A stretch of 64,000 bases of DNA, taken from Brevinema andersonii (lineage in GTDB: Bacteria > Spirochaetota > Brevinematia > Brevinematales > Brevinemataceae). Location of the stretch: positions 1 through 64,000 of the forward strand of contig NZ_FOKY01000002.1 in the NCBI RefSeq assembly GCF_900112165.1, given 5' to 3'. Under the pieces are notes generated by a model. It had not been told where the DNA came from. It saw nothing but the letters and a program-made list of their open reading frames with translations, and did not search any database. Positions 36,339 to 44,910 of the stretch are shown here, in pieces (position 1 is the stretch's first letter; the number at the start of each line of letters is the position of its first letter). Both the position numbers and the translations under genes were made by a program.

Positions 36339-37754
36339 ATGAATGATGATTATTCCACACCCTGGGCTGAACGGTATAGTTCTGAAAATATGTTGCAAAA
36401 CTTTTCAAACAATACAAAATATCAAACATGGCGCAAGCTTTGGACAGCCCTTGCCGAAGCACAGATGGAATGTGGTCTCCCTATTTCTCCTGAGCAAATC
36501 AACGAACTACGCAATCATCAATACGACATTGATTACAAGCTTGTCAAACACTATGAAAATATTTTTCATCATGATGTCATGGCTCATATTCATGCTTACG
36601 GTGATGTTGCTCCCGCAGCAAAAGGCATTATTCATATGGGTGCTACATCAGCCTTTGTTACAGACAATACTGATATTATTCAAATGCGCGAAGGGCTTCA
36701 TATTATTCGTATTGGTCTGGTGCGTACGATTGAAGCACTTTCAGTATTTGCCTTGAGATATAAGGATCTACCGACGCTAGGCTTTACACATTTTCAGCCG
36801 GCTCAGTTAACAACTGTCGGCAAACGAGCAACACTCTGGATTCAAAGCCTATTAACAGATCTTCGCGAACTTGAATTTATTCTCGACGGACTGGCATTGC
36901 GTGGAATCAAAGGAGCTGTCGGTACTGGCAGTGGATTTGCGGATTTATTTGGTGGAGATTATACAAAATTCAAAAAACTTGATATGCTGGTCGTTCAAAA
37001 AATGGGCTTCTCCAAAACTATACCCGTTAGTGGACAGACTTATGACAGAAAAATAGATTCAAAAATTGTAAACCTGCTTGGGAATATCGCCGAATCTGCT
37101 CACAAATTCACCAATGACCTACGCTTATTACAGCACTTGAGAGAAGTGGAAGAGCCTTTTTCCGAAACACAAATAGGTTCCAGCGCTATGGCTTATAAGC
37201 GGAATCCCATTCTTAGTGAGCGCATATCATCACTAGCAAAATTTGTATTATCATTGGTTTCCTCTCCTGCAATGGTTGCTTCAACACAGTGGTTAGAACG
37301 TTCTCTTGACGATTCAGCAAATAAGCGATTAACGATTCCTCAAGCTTTTTTAGGAACAGATGCTATTTTGATGCTGTGGGAAAAAATTGCGACTGGCCTA
37401 ACAGTATATCCTCAAATGATCAAAAAACATATTGACAGTGAACTGTCATTCCTTGCTACAGAAGCATTATTAATGCATGCAGTCAAAAAAGGAAACGACA
37501 GACAAGCACTCCACGAAACACTTCGAAGACACTCGATGGAAGCTTCAGCTAGAGTTAAGGAAGCTGGATTGGAAAATAACTTATTAGAGCAGTTGGCAAA
37601 TGATCCTCATTTTCCGCTGTCCCATCAAGAAATTACTGAAATCGTTAATGCAAAAAATTTTACTGGCTATGCTTCAGAACAAACTGAAGATTTTCTTAAC
37701 AACGAAGTAGCACCATACTTGAAAAAATACGATTTTTTATTAAATAGAGACTAA
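36339..37754 (+). CDS. purB: Adenylosuccinate lyase
   Basis: PurB cleaves adenylosuccinate to AMP and fumarate, and also SAICAR. The fumarase/aspartase signature is present as GSSAMAYKRNP, with THFQPAQLTTVGKR and the N-terminal MGATSAFVTDN. The 471-residue length and C-terminal region resemble the longer PurB form. It follows purA by three bases in an operon. No de novo purine genes are seen in the window. Confidence 0.96.
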   Translation: MNDDYSTPWAERYSSENMLQNFSNNTKYQTWRKLWTALAEAQMECGLPISPEQINELRNHQYDIDYKLVKHYENIFHHDVMAHIHAYGDVAPAAKGIIHMGATSAFVTDNTDIIQMREGLHIIRIGLVRTIEALSVFALRYKDLPTLGFTHFQPAQLTTVGKRATLWIQSLLTDLRELEFILDGLALRGIKGAVGTGSGFADLFGGDYTKFKKLDMLVVQKMGFSKTIPVSGQTYDRKIDSKIVNLLGNIAESAHKFTNDLRLLQHLREVEEPFSETQIGSSAMAYKRNPILSERISSLAKFVLSLVSSPAMVASTQWLERSLDDSANKRLTIPQAFLGTDAILMLWEKIATGLTVYPQMIKKHIDSELSFLATEALLMHAVKKGNDRQALHETLRRHSMEASARVKEAGLENNLLEQLANDPHFPLSHQEITEIVNAKNFTGYASEQTEDFLNNEVAPYLKKYDFLLNRD

Positions 37755-37856
37755 ATAGCTTCAGAAGTGCTCTATTGGGTAATGGGAAAATTTGATTATT
37801 TTTTTGATATTGTTTAAGTTTAAAAAGAATAATCTCGATAAAATAAAGGATAATTG

Positions 37857-37885
37857 TTGACAAAATTTCATTACTATGTTACAAT
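37857..37885 (+). promoter_or_regulatory. Sigma70-type promoter for the Asp-box lipoprotein
   Basis: TTGACA (37857-37862) and TACAAT (37880-37885) are 17 bp apart, 43 bases before the ATG at 37929. Confidence 0.8.
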
Positions 37886-37928
37886 AATAAGCATTATATT
37901 TAATAATATTAATATAAGGAAGTTCGTG

Positions 37929-40241
37929 ATGAAAAAATTTCTCCTAATAACTATTACAGCAGCATTAACCGGATGTTCTTTACAATCAGCTAATGTACTA
38001 AATTTTCAATTTCTTGAACCAATCAACGGATTATTATTTGAACACAGCACCTACACTCATAGCAACAGATATTTGTTTGATGCTGACACTCAAACCGTAT
38101 TTATTGAATCAAAAGAAGGACAAAATTCTATCAATGGCACATATAAATTACAATTGGTAGCAAATCCAACCACTAATCAAGCAATATACTTGCTGAATGG
38201 ATCTCTTTCGTATGATGGTCTTTATTTAGGTATAGAAATTGAAAATACAACACTCAAAACCTATAAAGCAAAAATTACTATACAAAATACTGCTGCACGA
38301 GCACGTGATGCAATTACTATCTATAAAGGAACTGATTATACTAGTAAAATAATTGAAGATCCTGCATTATACCGACTTTATGTTGGTGGGGACTGGGTCA
38401 AAATGACAGTTGCAGGTGTTTATAATGCTGATTATACCGAAATTTTTAGAGCTACGTATGATAAAGAAAACGGTCAAGACCATACTTTAGAAATTATTAA
38501 AATTAACGGCATTATCACAAATAAAGCATTATATAATTTAAGAGGATTATCCAATATTTCTCAAAATATTGCAGTATATGCATTAGCAGTACCCACAGGA
38601 ACTATAGCAGGAGATAATGCTAACAATATGTTTGGATTTACGTTAAATTTCTCTGATGACACTCCTAAAGCTCAGTTCATTCTTCAAGTACCTATAAGTG
38701 GCAACCCAACCCAACAAGAGCTTAATAAATTATCTCAAAATCTAGAAGCTGTTGGAACTTGGTCCTATGTTCCTGTTGCTATTGCTGATCGTCCGGAACG
38801 AAGACTGTCTTCTCTGCAAAATTTAGGACCATGGACTTACATTGGCAACGGAAACCAATATGATCATAATAATTCTTACACTTGGGAAATTAATGCAAAA
38901 GATCAAATTGCGACTTATAGCTCTATAAATTCTTCTGGCAGCCACATTCGAATATACGCAATGAAAAAAACTAGCAGCCCTACAGTATTTCAATTAGAGC
39001 TCATTCAAGAAAAAGGAACAGCCCTAACTATTACTTCTATGACTCGCTCAGGTATTGCTTACGCTGGAGAAGTATTTCCCTATTTTACTTATCAAATTAA
39101 TGACGAAAATACTGCAGCAAAAATCGTTACTGCAAGTTCTGTCAATGAAGCCGAGCAGAAATTAAATTCCAGTAAATTTTTATTTAGTCCGCTCTATAGC
39201 GCACCATCAGTTAATTATACATTAAAAATACCTACTGATAGTAATGAAAAAGAGAATACTGTTAATGAATGGGGTCAGGGAAGATCAGGATTATCAACTT
39301 TTGTTGTTCAAAAAGAAGGAAAAGTTTTTATCTATGCCCTTTCAGGCGTAACACAAAAAATCGATCTTAATGAAACTTCTCATAATCCTACTACGACATG
39401 GCTTACTACAGTTCATCGCAGTTCGGATAAAGGAAAAACATGGACTCAAGTCGATGCTGGTGCAGTTACTCCTGCACGAGCTTTTCAAGGTCAGACTTTT
39501 ACTTATAAAGATGAAGTTTATGTTTACGACAATGTTATATTTAAGACACCTAATAATATTACAGATGGATACAATCGCTTACATAAATCTAAAACACTCA
39601 GTGGGGATTGGATTCCTCTTCCACTACCTAATGAACTCACTAATCGCGGGGGCGCTGCAATTTTTGTTGTCGGCGATTCCATCACTATAGCAGGTGGTGC
39701 AGATTATGATAGCACGTCTTCTTCATATACACTAAAAAATGACACATGGCAAAGCTTTGACGGCGGTACTACATGGAATCAAGTCAAAAGTTCCAATATA
39801 TGGAATGCTGCCAAAGATATGACAGCTATTGTAATGGGACAAGATGTATTTTTAATACATAGTTATACAGCCCATAATCAACCTGCACAACAATTTAGTC
39901 CGAAAATATACAAAAGCTCAGACCGTGGATTAACATGGGCAGAAGTACATACAACCTTCCCTTTTACCCTTACTGGTGATACAAACGGTCGCATTCCGGC
40001 TACAGTGATTGGTAAAAATATTATCATTCTTAATCCAGCAGATGGCAAATTTTATATGTCATCAGACGGTGCAAAAACATGGCAGAACCAATACGCTACA
40101 GACAGTGACTCTTCAGGAATTACAACTAGTGGAAGTTTTGCTGCAAGTATGCAATCTATTGATAATACATTAATACTCTTAGGTGGCCAGACAACTACGA
40201 CTCCATCAAACAAAGTATACAGACGAGAGTTAGAAAAATAA
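37929..40241 (+). CDS. Large surface lipoprotein with C-terminal Asp-box (BNR) repeats
   Basis: The ATG at 37929 has an AAGGAAG site and gives a signal peptide with lipobox LTGC (Cys16). An upstream in-frame start would put extra sequence over the promoter and is rejected. The N-terminal 450 or so residues are beta-rich and unknown. The C-terminal 300 contain four Asp-box motifs (S-x-D-x-G-x-T-W pattern: SSDKGKTW near 497, SFDGGTTW near 608, SSDRGLTW near 663, SSDGAKTW near 711). Such motifs are typical of sialidase-type and YCF48/sortilin-type beta-propellers. No catalytic sialidase residues are evident, so a binding role is more likely. It is monocistronic with a strong promoter and a terminator. 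Confidence 0.8.
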   Translation: MKKFLLITITAALTGCSLQSANVLNFQFLEPINGLLFEHSTYTHSNRYLFDADTQTVFIESKEGQNSINGTYKLQLVANPTTNQAIYLLNGSLSYDGLYLGIEIENTTLKTYKAKITIQNTAARARDAITIYKGTDYTSKIIEDPALYRLYVGGDWVKMTVAGVYNADYTEIFRATYDKENGQDHTLEIIKINGIITNKALYNLRGLSNISQNIAVYALAVPTGTIAGDNANNMFGFTLNFSDDTPKAQFILQVPISGNPTQQELNKLSQNLEAVGTWSYVPVAIADRPERRLSSLQNLGPWTYIGNGNQYDHNNSYTWEINAKDQIATYSSINSSGSHIRIYAMKKTSSPTVFQLELIQEKGTALTITSMTRSGIAYAGEVFPYFTYQINDENTAAKIVTASSVNEAEQKLNSSKFLFSPLYSAPSVNYTLKIPTDSNEKENTVNEWGQGRSGLSTFVVQKEGKVFIYALSGVTQKIDLNETSHNPTTTWLTTVHRSSDKGKTWTQVDAGAVTPARAFQGQTFTYKDEVYVYDNVIFKTPNNITDGYNRLHKSKTLSGDWIPLPLPNELTNRGGAAIFVVGDSITIAGGADYDSTSSSYTLKNDTWQSFDGGTTWNQVKSSNIWNAAKDMTAIVMGQDVFLIHSYTAHNQPAQQFSPKIYKSSDRGLTWAEVHTTFPFTLTGDTNGRIPATVIGKNIIILNPADGKFYMSSDGAKTWQNQYATDSDSSGITTSGSFAASMQSIDNTLILLGGQTTTTPSNKVYRRELEK

Positions 40242-40243
40242 AA

Positions 40244-40276
40244 AATAAACCGGATAGAATCTTTATCCGGTTTATT
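40244..40276 (+). terminator. Rho-independent terminator, probably bidirectional
   Basis: AATAAACCGGATA (40244-40256) pairs perfectly with TATCCGGTTTATT (40264-40276), followed by TTTT. It lies between the convergent Asp-box lipoprotein and FAD oxidoreductase genes. Confidence 0.9.
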
Positions 40277-40297
40277 TTTTATTATAAAAAGACTATT

Positions 40298-41290
40298 TCA
40301 AATTCGAGCAGGAGCTGGAAAACTGTAATTTATAGATAATCCCTCCATTATATCTCTTGCGCTATTAAATGCTAGCATCAATGACCCTCCCTTACGACCC
40401 ATAGATAAATCTCCAGCAATAAATATTCCATCAATAGAGCTTTCATGATGTGATCTTAATTGCACATTTGTATCATCATAATCAATACCACAATTATTCA
40501 TGAAAGCAACAGGAGATGCCCCTCCTAATGCAAATACAACATTATCAACAGTCAAATTATTACTGCCATCAAATTTAATTAAGATCTCATCATTTTGAGC
40601 TTCAAGTCCGACAATATCTGTAGAAAACATAATTTTAATTTTTTGATTTTGCTCTAACTGGGTCAAAAGGTCCTTATTTAATTGATTCATACGAAAAAAA
40701 TTATCTTGACGATAGGAAATATAAACAAAATTACCTAAAGCAGCTAAAGTTTGAGTGTATTCAGCAGCAGAGTCGCCGCCACCTACTACAATAACTTTGC
40801 GGCCGAAAATTTTTTCTTTTTGAAAACGTAAAACATCATAGGATACCTTATTTAAAATTTCTGCCGGTATTTTATAATCTGGGTTGCGAGGCTTCGCAAA
40901 AACACCACTTGCTAATACAACATAATTACTTTCAAAATTACCCTTGGATGTTTCTAAAATAAAATGGCCAGATTGTTTTTTTATTTTAAGAACTTCGGTA
41001 TTAAAATAAACCTTTACATTAGAGTCTTTTAATGCTTGATCGGAAAGTCTGAAATAATCATCCACTTGAATAATACCTTGAAATCCCACTAATCCTTTTT
41101 TCTCAGTTTTGATATTTTTATAAACAGAATTTATTGTTTTGCCAGCCGGATAAAACTGCCTTACAGATGCATTATCATGCTGCGATTTCTCAAGCATGAG
41201 AATTTCTTCAGAACTAACGCCAGCAGCTGTTAATTCACGTGCCATTGCAATACCTGCCGGCCCTGCTCCTACAACAGCTATTTTATACAT
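40298..41290 (-). CDS. FAD/NAD(P)-dependent oxidoreductase, thioredoxin reductase-like
   Basis: The ATG at 41290 is preceded by AAGGAG seven bases upstream; a TTG start further up would overlap that site. The 330-residue protein has an FAD-binding GAGPAGIA at residues 8-15 and a second dinucleotide motif VVGGGDSAAEY near residue 165, then a C-terminal GIFIAGDLS. It has no CxxC, so it is not an ordinary thioredoxin reductase. The closest familiar types are ferredoxin-NADP reductase-like or YpdA-like flavoproteins. The substrate is unknown. It has no co-transcribed partner. Confidence 0.75.
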   Translation of the reverse strand: MYKIAVVGAGPAGIAMARELTAAGVSSEEILMLEKSQHDNASVRQFYPAGKTINSVYKNIKTEKKGLVGFQGIIQVDDYFRLSDQALKDSNVKVYFNTEVLKIKKQSGHFILETSKGNFESNYVVLASGVFAKPRNPDYKIPAEILNKVSYDVLRFQKEKIFGRKVIVVGGGDSAAEYTQTLAALGNFVYISYRQDNFFRMNQLNKDLLTQLEQNQKIKIMFSTDIVGLEAQNDEILIKFDGSNNLTVDNVVFALGGASPVAFMNNCGIDYDDTNVQLRSHHESSIDGIFIAGDLSMGRKGGSLMLAFNSARDIMEGLSINYSFPAPARI

Positions 41291-41354
41291 ATATATCTCC
41301 TTCAAATTTATTCTTAAGTATAACTTCTTCTCTTTATAAATTCAAGAAATAGTC

Positions 41355-41382
41355 TTGACATTTTTTATATGTATGGTATAAT
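41355..41382 (+). promoter_or_regulatory. Sigma70-type promoter for galE
   Basis: TTGACA (41355-41360) and TATAAT (41377-41382) are 16 bp apart, 29 bases before the galE ATG. Confidence 0.8.
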
Positions 41383-41411
41383 CAGAGATATTTTCGAAAA
41401 AAGGTATAAAT

Positions 41412-42404
41412 ATGAAAGATACGATCCTTATAGTCGGTGGAGCCGGATATATTGGTTCCCACATCGTTAAAGAACTCCATCAACAAGGCTACCCCGTTGT
41501 AGTACTTGACAATCTTAGTAAAGGACATCGTGAAGCAATCTCGGCAATCGATAAAAATATTCCTTTGATAGAAGGTGATCTTGGTGATTCTACACTGCTT
41601 GAAAAGATCTTCAAAGAATATCCTATAAAAACAGTTATGCATTTTGCGGCATTCATTGAAGTTGGTACTTCCATGATGCAACCAGATGTTTATTATGAAA
41701 ACAATTTTTGTAAAGTTTTATCATTGCTCAAAGCAATGATAAAAGCAAATATTAATTATTTTGTTTTCAGCAGTACTGCAGCCACTTTTGGCAACCCTCA
41801 AGCAGAAAAAATCGACGAAAACCATCCGCAAATTCCTATTAACCCTTATGGTTCTTCAAAATTAATGGTAGAACGGCTTCTTAAAGACATGGCCTATGCA
41901 TATCCTGATTTTCATTATTGTATTTTCCGTTATTTTAATGCTTGCGGAGCTGATCATGAAGGAATTATCGGACAGTCTTACGAACCTCCGACACACCTAC
42001 TTTCTGTTATGCTTAAAACCGCAGCAGGACAACGAGATTCGCTATCTATTTTTGGAAATGACTATCCTACATCAGATGGTACATGTGTTCGCGATTATAT
42101 ACACGTTACGGATCTTGCTAAAGCCCATATTTTAGGAATGGAAAGAATGATTTCACAAAATGTGAATGATGATTTTAATCTTGGTAATGGTAGTGGATTT
42201 TCGGTTAAAGAAATGGTAGAAGTCGGAAAAAAAGTTACAGGTGTAGATTTTAAAGTATTATATACCGATAGAAGAGCTGGAGATCCGGCATTACTCATTG
42301 CTGATCCTCAAAAGACAAAAAAAATCCTTAATTGGAATCCTCAATTTACTTTGAAAGACATGGTAAAAACTGCTTGGTATTGGGAACAACATAAAACCTA
42401 TTAA
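41412..42404 (+). CDS. galE: UDP-glucose 4-epimerase
   Basis: An extended short-chain dehydrogenase of 330 residues. The NAD-binding GGAGYIGSH is at 9-17, the catalytic YGSSK follows SSTAATFG, and FRYFNACGAD and YIHVTDLAKAH are GalE-specific segments. It interconverts UDP-glucose and UDP-galactose for glycan or glycolipid synthesis. No other Leloir genes lie nearby. The 3' end overlaps pepT on the opposite strand by four bases. Confidence 0.94.
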   Translation: MKDTILIVGGAGYIGSHIVKELHQQGYPVVVLDNLSKGHREAISAIDKNIPLIEGDLGDSTLLEKIFKEYPIKTVMHFAAFIEVGTSMMQPDVYYENNFCKVLSLLKAMIKANINYFVFSSTAATFGNPQAEKIDENHPQIPINPYGSSKLMVERLLKDMAYAYPDFHYCIFRYFNACGADHEGIIGQSYEPPTHLLSVMLKTAAGQRDSLSIFGNDYPTSDGTCVRDYIHVTDLAKAHILGMERMISQNVNDDFNLGNGSGFSVKEMVEVGKKVTGVDFKVLYTDRRAGDPALLIADPQKTKKILNWNPQFTLKDMVKTAWYWEQHKTY

Positions 42405-43642
42405 TCGTTAGTAGTTGTTGCTAATATTTTGATAATTTCTAAAGTTGTCAGCCATGAATATTCGAAAGATTTGAGAGGTAGAAATTCATAAATAGAATGA
42501 AAATTATGAGCTCCCGTAAAATAATTAGGAGTAGGCAATCCTTTTGCTGAAAGTGCAGAACCATCTGTCCCTCCTCTCATGGATATTATATTAATAGGAA
42601 TATTGAGATTTTGACACGCTTGATATAGCAATTCTACAGGCATAGTATCTATTAAACTGTTTGCAATATTTGAATATATATTATTAATTTTATATTCAAT
42701 TTTTGCTTTAGGATATAGTTTTCTAACTTCATCTACAGCTTTTTGCACCATTAATTTTCTTGATTCAAGGATATTGTTATCAAAATCTCGAATTGATAAG
42801 ATTACTTCTGCTGCAGAAGAATCTGCTTTCACACTATATACCCAAATATATCCTTCCCGATTTTCCGTGCATTCAGGAGTATCCCTTTTATCAAACTGGG
42901 CAATAAAATCATGAGCTACTAAAACTGGATTTACCATTACATCTTTTGCTGACATTGGATGCGCAGAAATTCCTTGAATTTTAATCACAGCAGATGCGGC
43001 ATTGAAAGTTTCGAATACTACTTCGCCTAACTCGCAGCAGTCTATCGTATAAGCAAATTTAACAGGAAATTCCGATAAATCTAAAGCCCAAGCACCTCTT
43101 AATCCGATTTCTTCATCAGGCAAAAAAGCAACCCATATATCACCATGATCATGTTTTTCTTGAATGAAATACTCTAACATAGTCATAATTGTTGCAATAG
43201 CAGCTTTGTTATCAGCCCCAAGAACACTTGTACCATCTGTAAATATAATATAATCTTCTTTATAAGATAATATTTCGGGGTGCTCATCTACTTTAAAAAC
43301 TATATTTTTTTCTTTATTCAAAAGAACATCCTGACCATTAAAATATAGAACTTGAGGATTAATCACCGGACTTAACCCTACATCAACGGTATCTAAATGC
43401 GCTATAAATCCAACAGATGGAATATTTTTTTTTGTTGCGGGCAATTGTGCTGTTAAAATAGCATTTTCCCTTAATTTTATATGACATAATCCCATTTTTT
43501 GTAATTCTTGCTCAAGCAAAAGGGCAAGCTGCATCTGGCCTTCACTGGATGGCAATGTTTGATCATTGGTATTACTTTGACTAGGAATGCTTACGTAACT
43601 AAGAAATCGATCTAATAATTTTTGTTTATAACTCTGATACAT
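42401..43642 (-). CDS. pepT: Peptidase T (tripeptidase)
   Basis: An M20 family aminotripeptidase of 413 residues. Metal-binding segments are visible: AHLDTVD near residue 82, TDGTSVLGADNKAAIA, and DEEIGLRG with the catalytic Glu, then ISMRGGTDGSALSAKGLPTPNYFTGAHNFHS near the C-terminus. It releases the N-terminal residue from tripeptides. It sits downstream of the HU gene on the minus strand, separated by a terminator. Confidence 0.94.
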   Translation of the reverse strand: MYQSYKQKLLDRFLSYVSIPSQSNTNDQTLPSSEGQMQLALLLEQELQKMGLCHIKLRENAILTAQLPATKKNIPSVGFIAHLDTVDVGLSPVINPQVLYFNGQDVLLNKEKNIVFKVDEHPEILSYKEDYIIFTDGTSVLGADNKAAIATIMTMLEYFIQEKHDHGDIWVAFLPDEEIGLRGAWALDLSEFPVKFAYTIDCCELGEVVFETFNAASAVIKIQGISAHPMSAKDVMVNPVLVAHDFIAQFDKRDTPECTENREGYIWVYSVKADSSAAEVILSIRDFDNNILESRKLMVQKAVDEVRKLYPKAKIEYKINNIYSNIANSLIDTMPVELLYQACQNLNIPINIISMRGGTDGSALSAKGLPTPNYFTGAHNFHSIYEFLPLKSFEYSWLTTLEIIKILATTTND

Positions 43643-43658
43643 ATACTCACTGCTTAAA

Positions 43659-43684
43659 AAAATCCCCTAAGTTTAGGGGATTTT
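43659..43684 (-). terminator. Rho-independent terminator after the HU gene
   Basis: AAAATCCCCTA (43659-43669) pairs with TAGGGGATTTT (43674-43684). On the minus strand it is followed by a run of Ts. It lies ten bases after the HU stop and before pepT. Confidence 0.88.
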
Positions 43685-43693
43685 AAAATTTAA

Positions 43694-43978
43694 TTACAAG
43701 CTTTTTTTCAGTTTCTGAGAAACTGCAACTTTAACCCGCTTTTTTGCAGGAATTTTTAATTCAGCTCCTGTTTTAGGATTACGACCAATACGTGCTTTTG
43801 ACATTTCAACACTCATAGTAGCTAATCCAGTTAATTCAACGCCCGTACCTTTTTGTAAAAGTGATGCGACTTCTTCCACAAAAGTTCGCCCAAGTTCGGC
43901 ACCTTTACTTTTAGGCAAGCCCATTTTAGCGGCAACAGCTTCGCCGACAGCAACATAAGTCACTTTTTTATTAGTCAT
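43694..43978 (-). CDS. HU/IHF family DNA-binding protein
   Basis: A 94-residue nucleoid protein with the HU fold: an N-terminal helical part (YVAVGEAVAAKMGLPKSKGAELGRTFVEEV) and the DNA-binding arm ARIGRNPKTGAELKIPAKKRVKVAVS. It bends and compacts DNA. It has a perfect consensus promoter and a strong terminator, consistent with high, independent expression. Confidence 0.94.
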   Translation of the reverse strand: MTNKKVTYVAVGEAVAAKMGLPKSKGAELGRTFVEEVASLLQKGTGVELTGLATMSVEMSKARIGRNPKTGAELKIPAKKRVKVAVSQKLKKSL

Positions 43979-44029
43979 CGAAAACTCCTCTCATCGATAT
44001 ATAATATCGGATATTTATAATTCTGTACT

Positions 44030-44058
44030 ATTATACAATCTTTATAATGTATTGTCAA
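44030..44058 (-). promoter_or_regulatory. Sigma70-type promoter for the HU gene
   Basis: On the minus strand TTGACA (44058-44053) and TATAAT (44035-44030) are 17 bp apart, a perfect consensus match. Confidence 0.88.
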
Positions 44059-44092
44059 ATAATTTTTCTCTATTTGTTTATAAGCAATAAGA

Positions 44093-44121
44093 TTGACAAA
44101 AAAACAATTAACATATAAAAT
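44093..44121 (+). promoter_or_regulatory. Sigma70-type promoter for the PTS operon
   Basis: TTGACA (44093-44098) and TAAAAT (44116-44121) are 17 bp apart, 34 bases before the EIIA ATG. It is back-to-back with the HU promoter. No clear operator palindrome is seen. Confidence 0.6.
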
Positions 44122-44155
44122 ACAATATATATATTATAATATTGAGGAATTTATT

Positions 44156-44605
44156 ATGCCATCTCTAAGCGAGCAGCTAAAAACTTTAAATTCTGTAAAA
44201 ATTATTGATAACACAGAATCATGGAAGTCTGCTTTAGATATCTGTTTTACCCCTCTTCTTCAGAATAATTACATTCAATCTCAGTATGTAGATGCCGTAA
44301 AAAAAATCAGTAAAGACCTACATTTTCATTATCTAATTGCTCCAGGAGTAGGAATGCCTCATGCTCGACCGGAACACGGAGTCAACAAAACAGGTATCAG
44401 TATATTAATTATCAGAAATGGAATATTATTTGGTGATCACAACAATAATCCTATTTTTTGCTTGCTTGGTCTTGCAGGCAATGAAGATAACAGTCATACA
44501 GACCTTATTATGGATATAGCAGAACTTTTTAGTGATGAAATACTTTTAAATAAACTGAAAATTGCAGAGTCAGTAACAGATGTTATTCATGCAATTTCCA
44601 AATAA
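44156..44605 (+). CDS. PTS EIIA component, ascorbate (Ula/Sga) type
   Basis: A 149-residue PTS EIIA type 2 domain. The phosphorylated histidine is H69 in APGVGMPHARPE. Residues around it (IAPGVGMPHARPEHGVNKTG) match UlaC/SgaA and fructose-mannitol EIIAs. I choose the ATG at 44156 because of the GAGGAA site; the in-frame start at 44093 lies within the promoter. It is the first gene of a three-gene EIIA-EIIB-EIIC operon. Confidence 0.88.
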   Translation: MPSLSEQLKTLNSVKIIDNTESWKSALDICFTPLLQNNYIQSQYVDAVKKISKDLHFHYLIAPGVGMPHARPEHGVNKTGISILIIRNGILFGDHNNNPIFCLLGLAGNEDNSHTDLIMDIAELFSDEILLNKLKIAESVTDVIHAISK

Positions 44606-44622
44606 TAATTAAGGAGAAAAAA

Positions 44623-44901
44623 ATGACACTTAAATTTTTAACAGCATGCGGTTCAGGATTAGGATCATCGCTTATGATATCGATGAATATTTCAAAAGTT
44701 ATCAAAGAATTAGGGCTAGATGCTGAAGTAGAGCATTGTGATATTTCTTCACTATCAACGAAATCAGCGGATTACTATGTTTTTGGTAAAGATGTCGCGA
44801 CATCAGCAGCTGTTTCAGGCATAGACCCTGAAAAAATCATTGTATTAGAAAATTTGCTCAGCCTCCCAGAACTGAAACAAAAAATTAGTGAGAAATTATA
44901 G
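44623..44901 (+). CDS. PTS EIIB component, ascorbate (Ula/Sga) type
   Basis: The 92-residue EIIB has the phosphorylated Cys9 in TACGSGLGSSLM, typical of lactose/ascorbate-type EIIB. It passes phosphate from EIIA to the sugar carried by EIIC. It has an AAGGAG site and sits 17 bases after EIIA and nine before EIIC. Confidence 0.9.
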   Translation: MTLKFLTACGSGLGSSLMISMNISKVIKELGLDAEVEHCDISSLSTKSADYYVFGKDVATSAAVSGIDPEKIIVLENLLSLPELKQKISEKL

Positions 44902-44910
44902 GAGTTCCCT

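Noticed and set aside
36343-36756. 137-codon frame on the plus strand inside purB
   Set aside because: It lies wholly in the conserved purB N-terminal region in another frame; no independent support.
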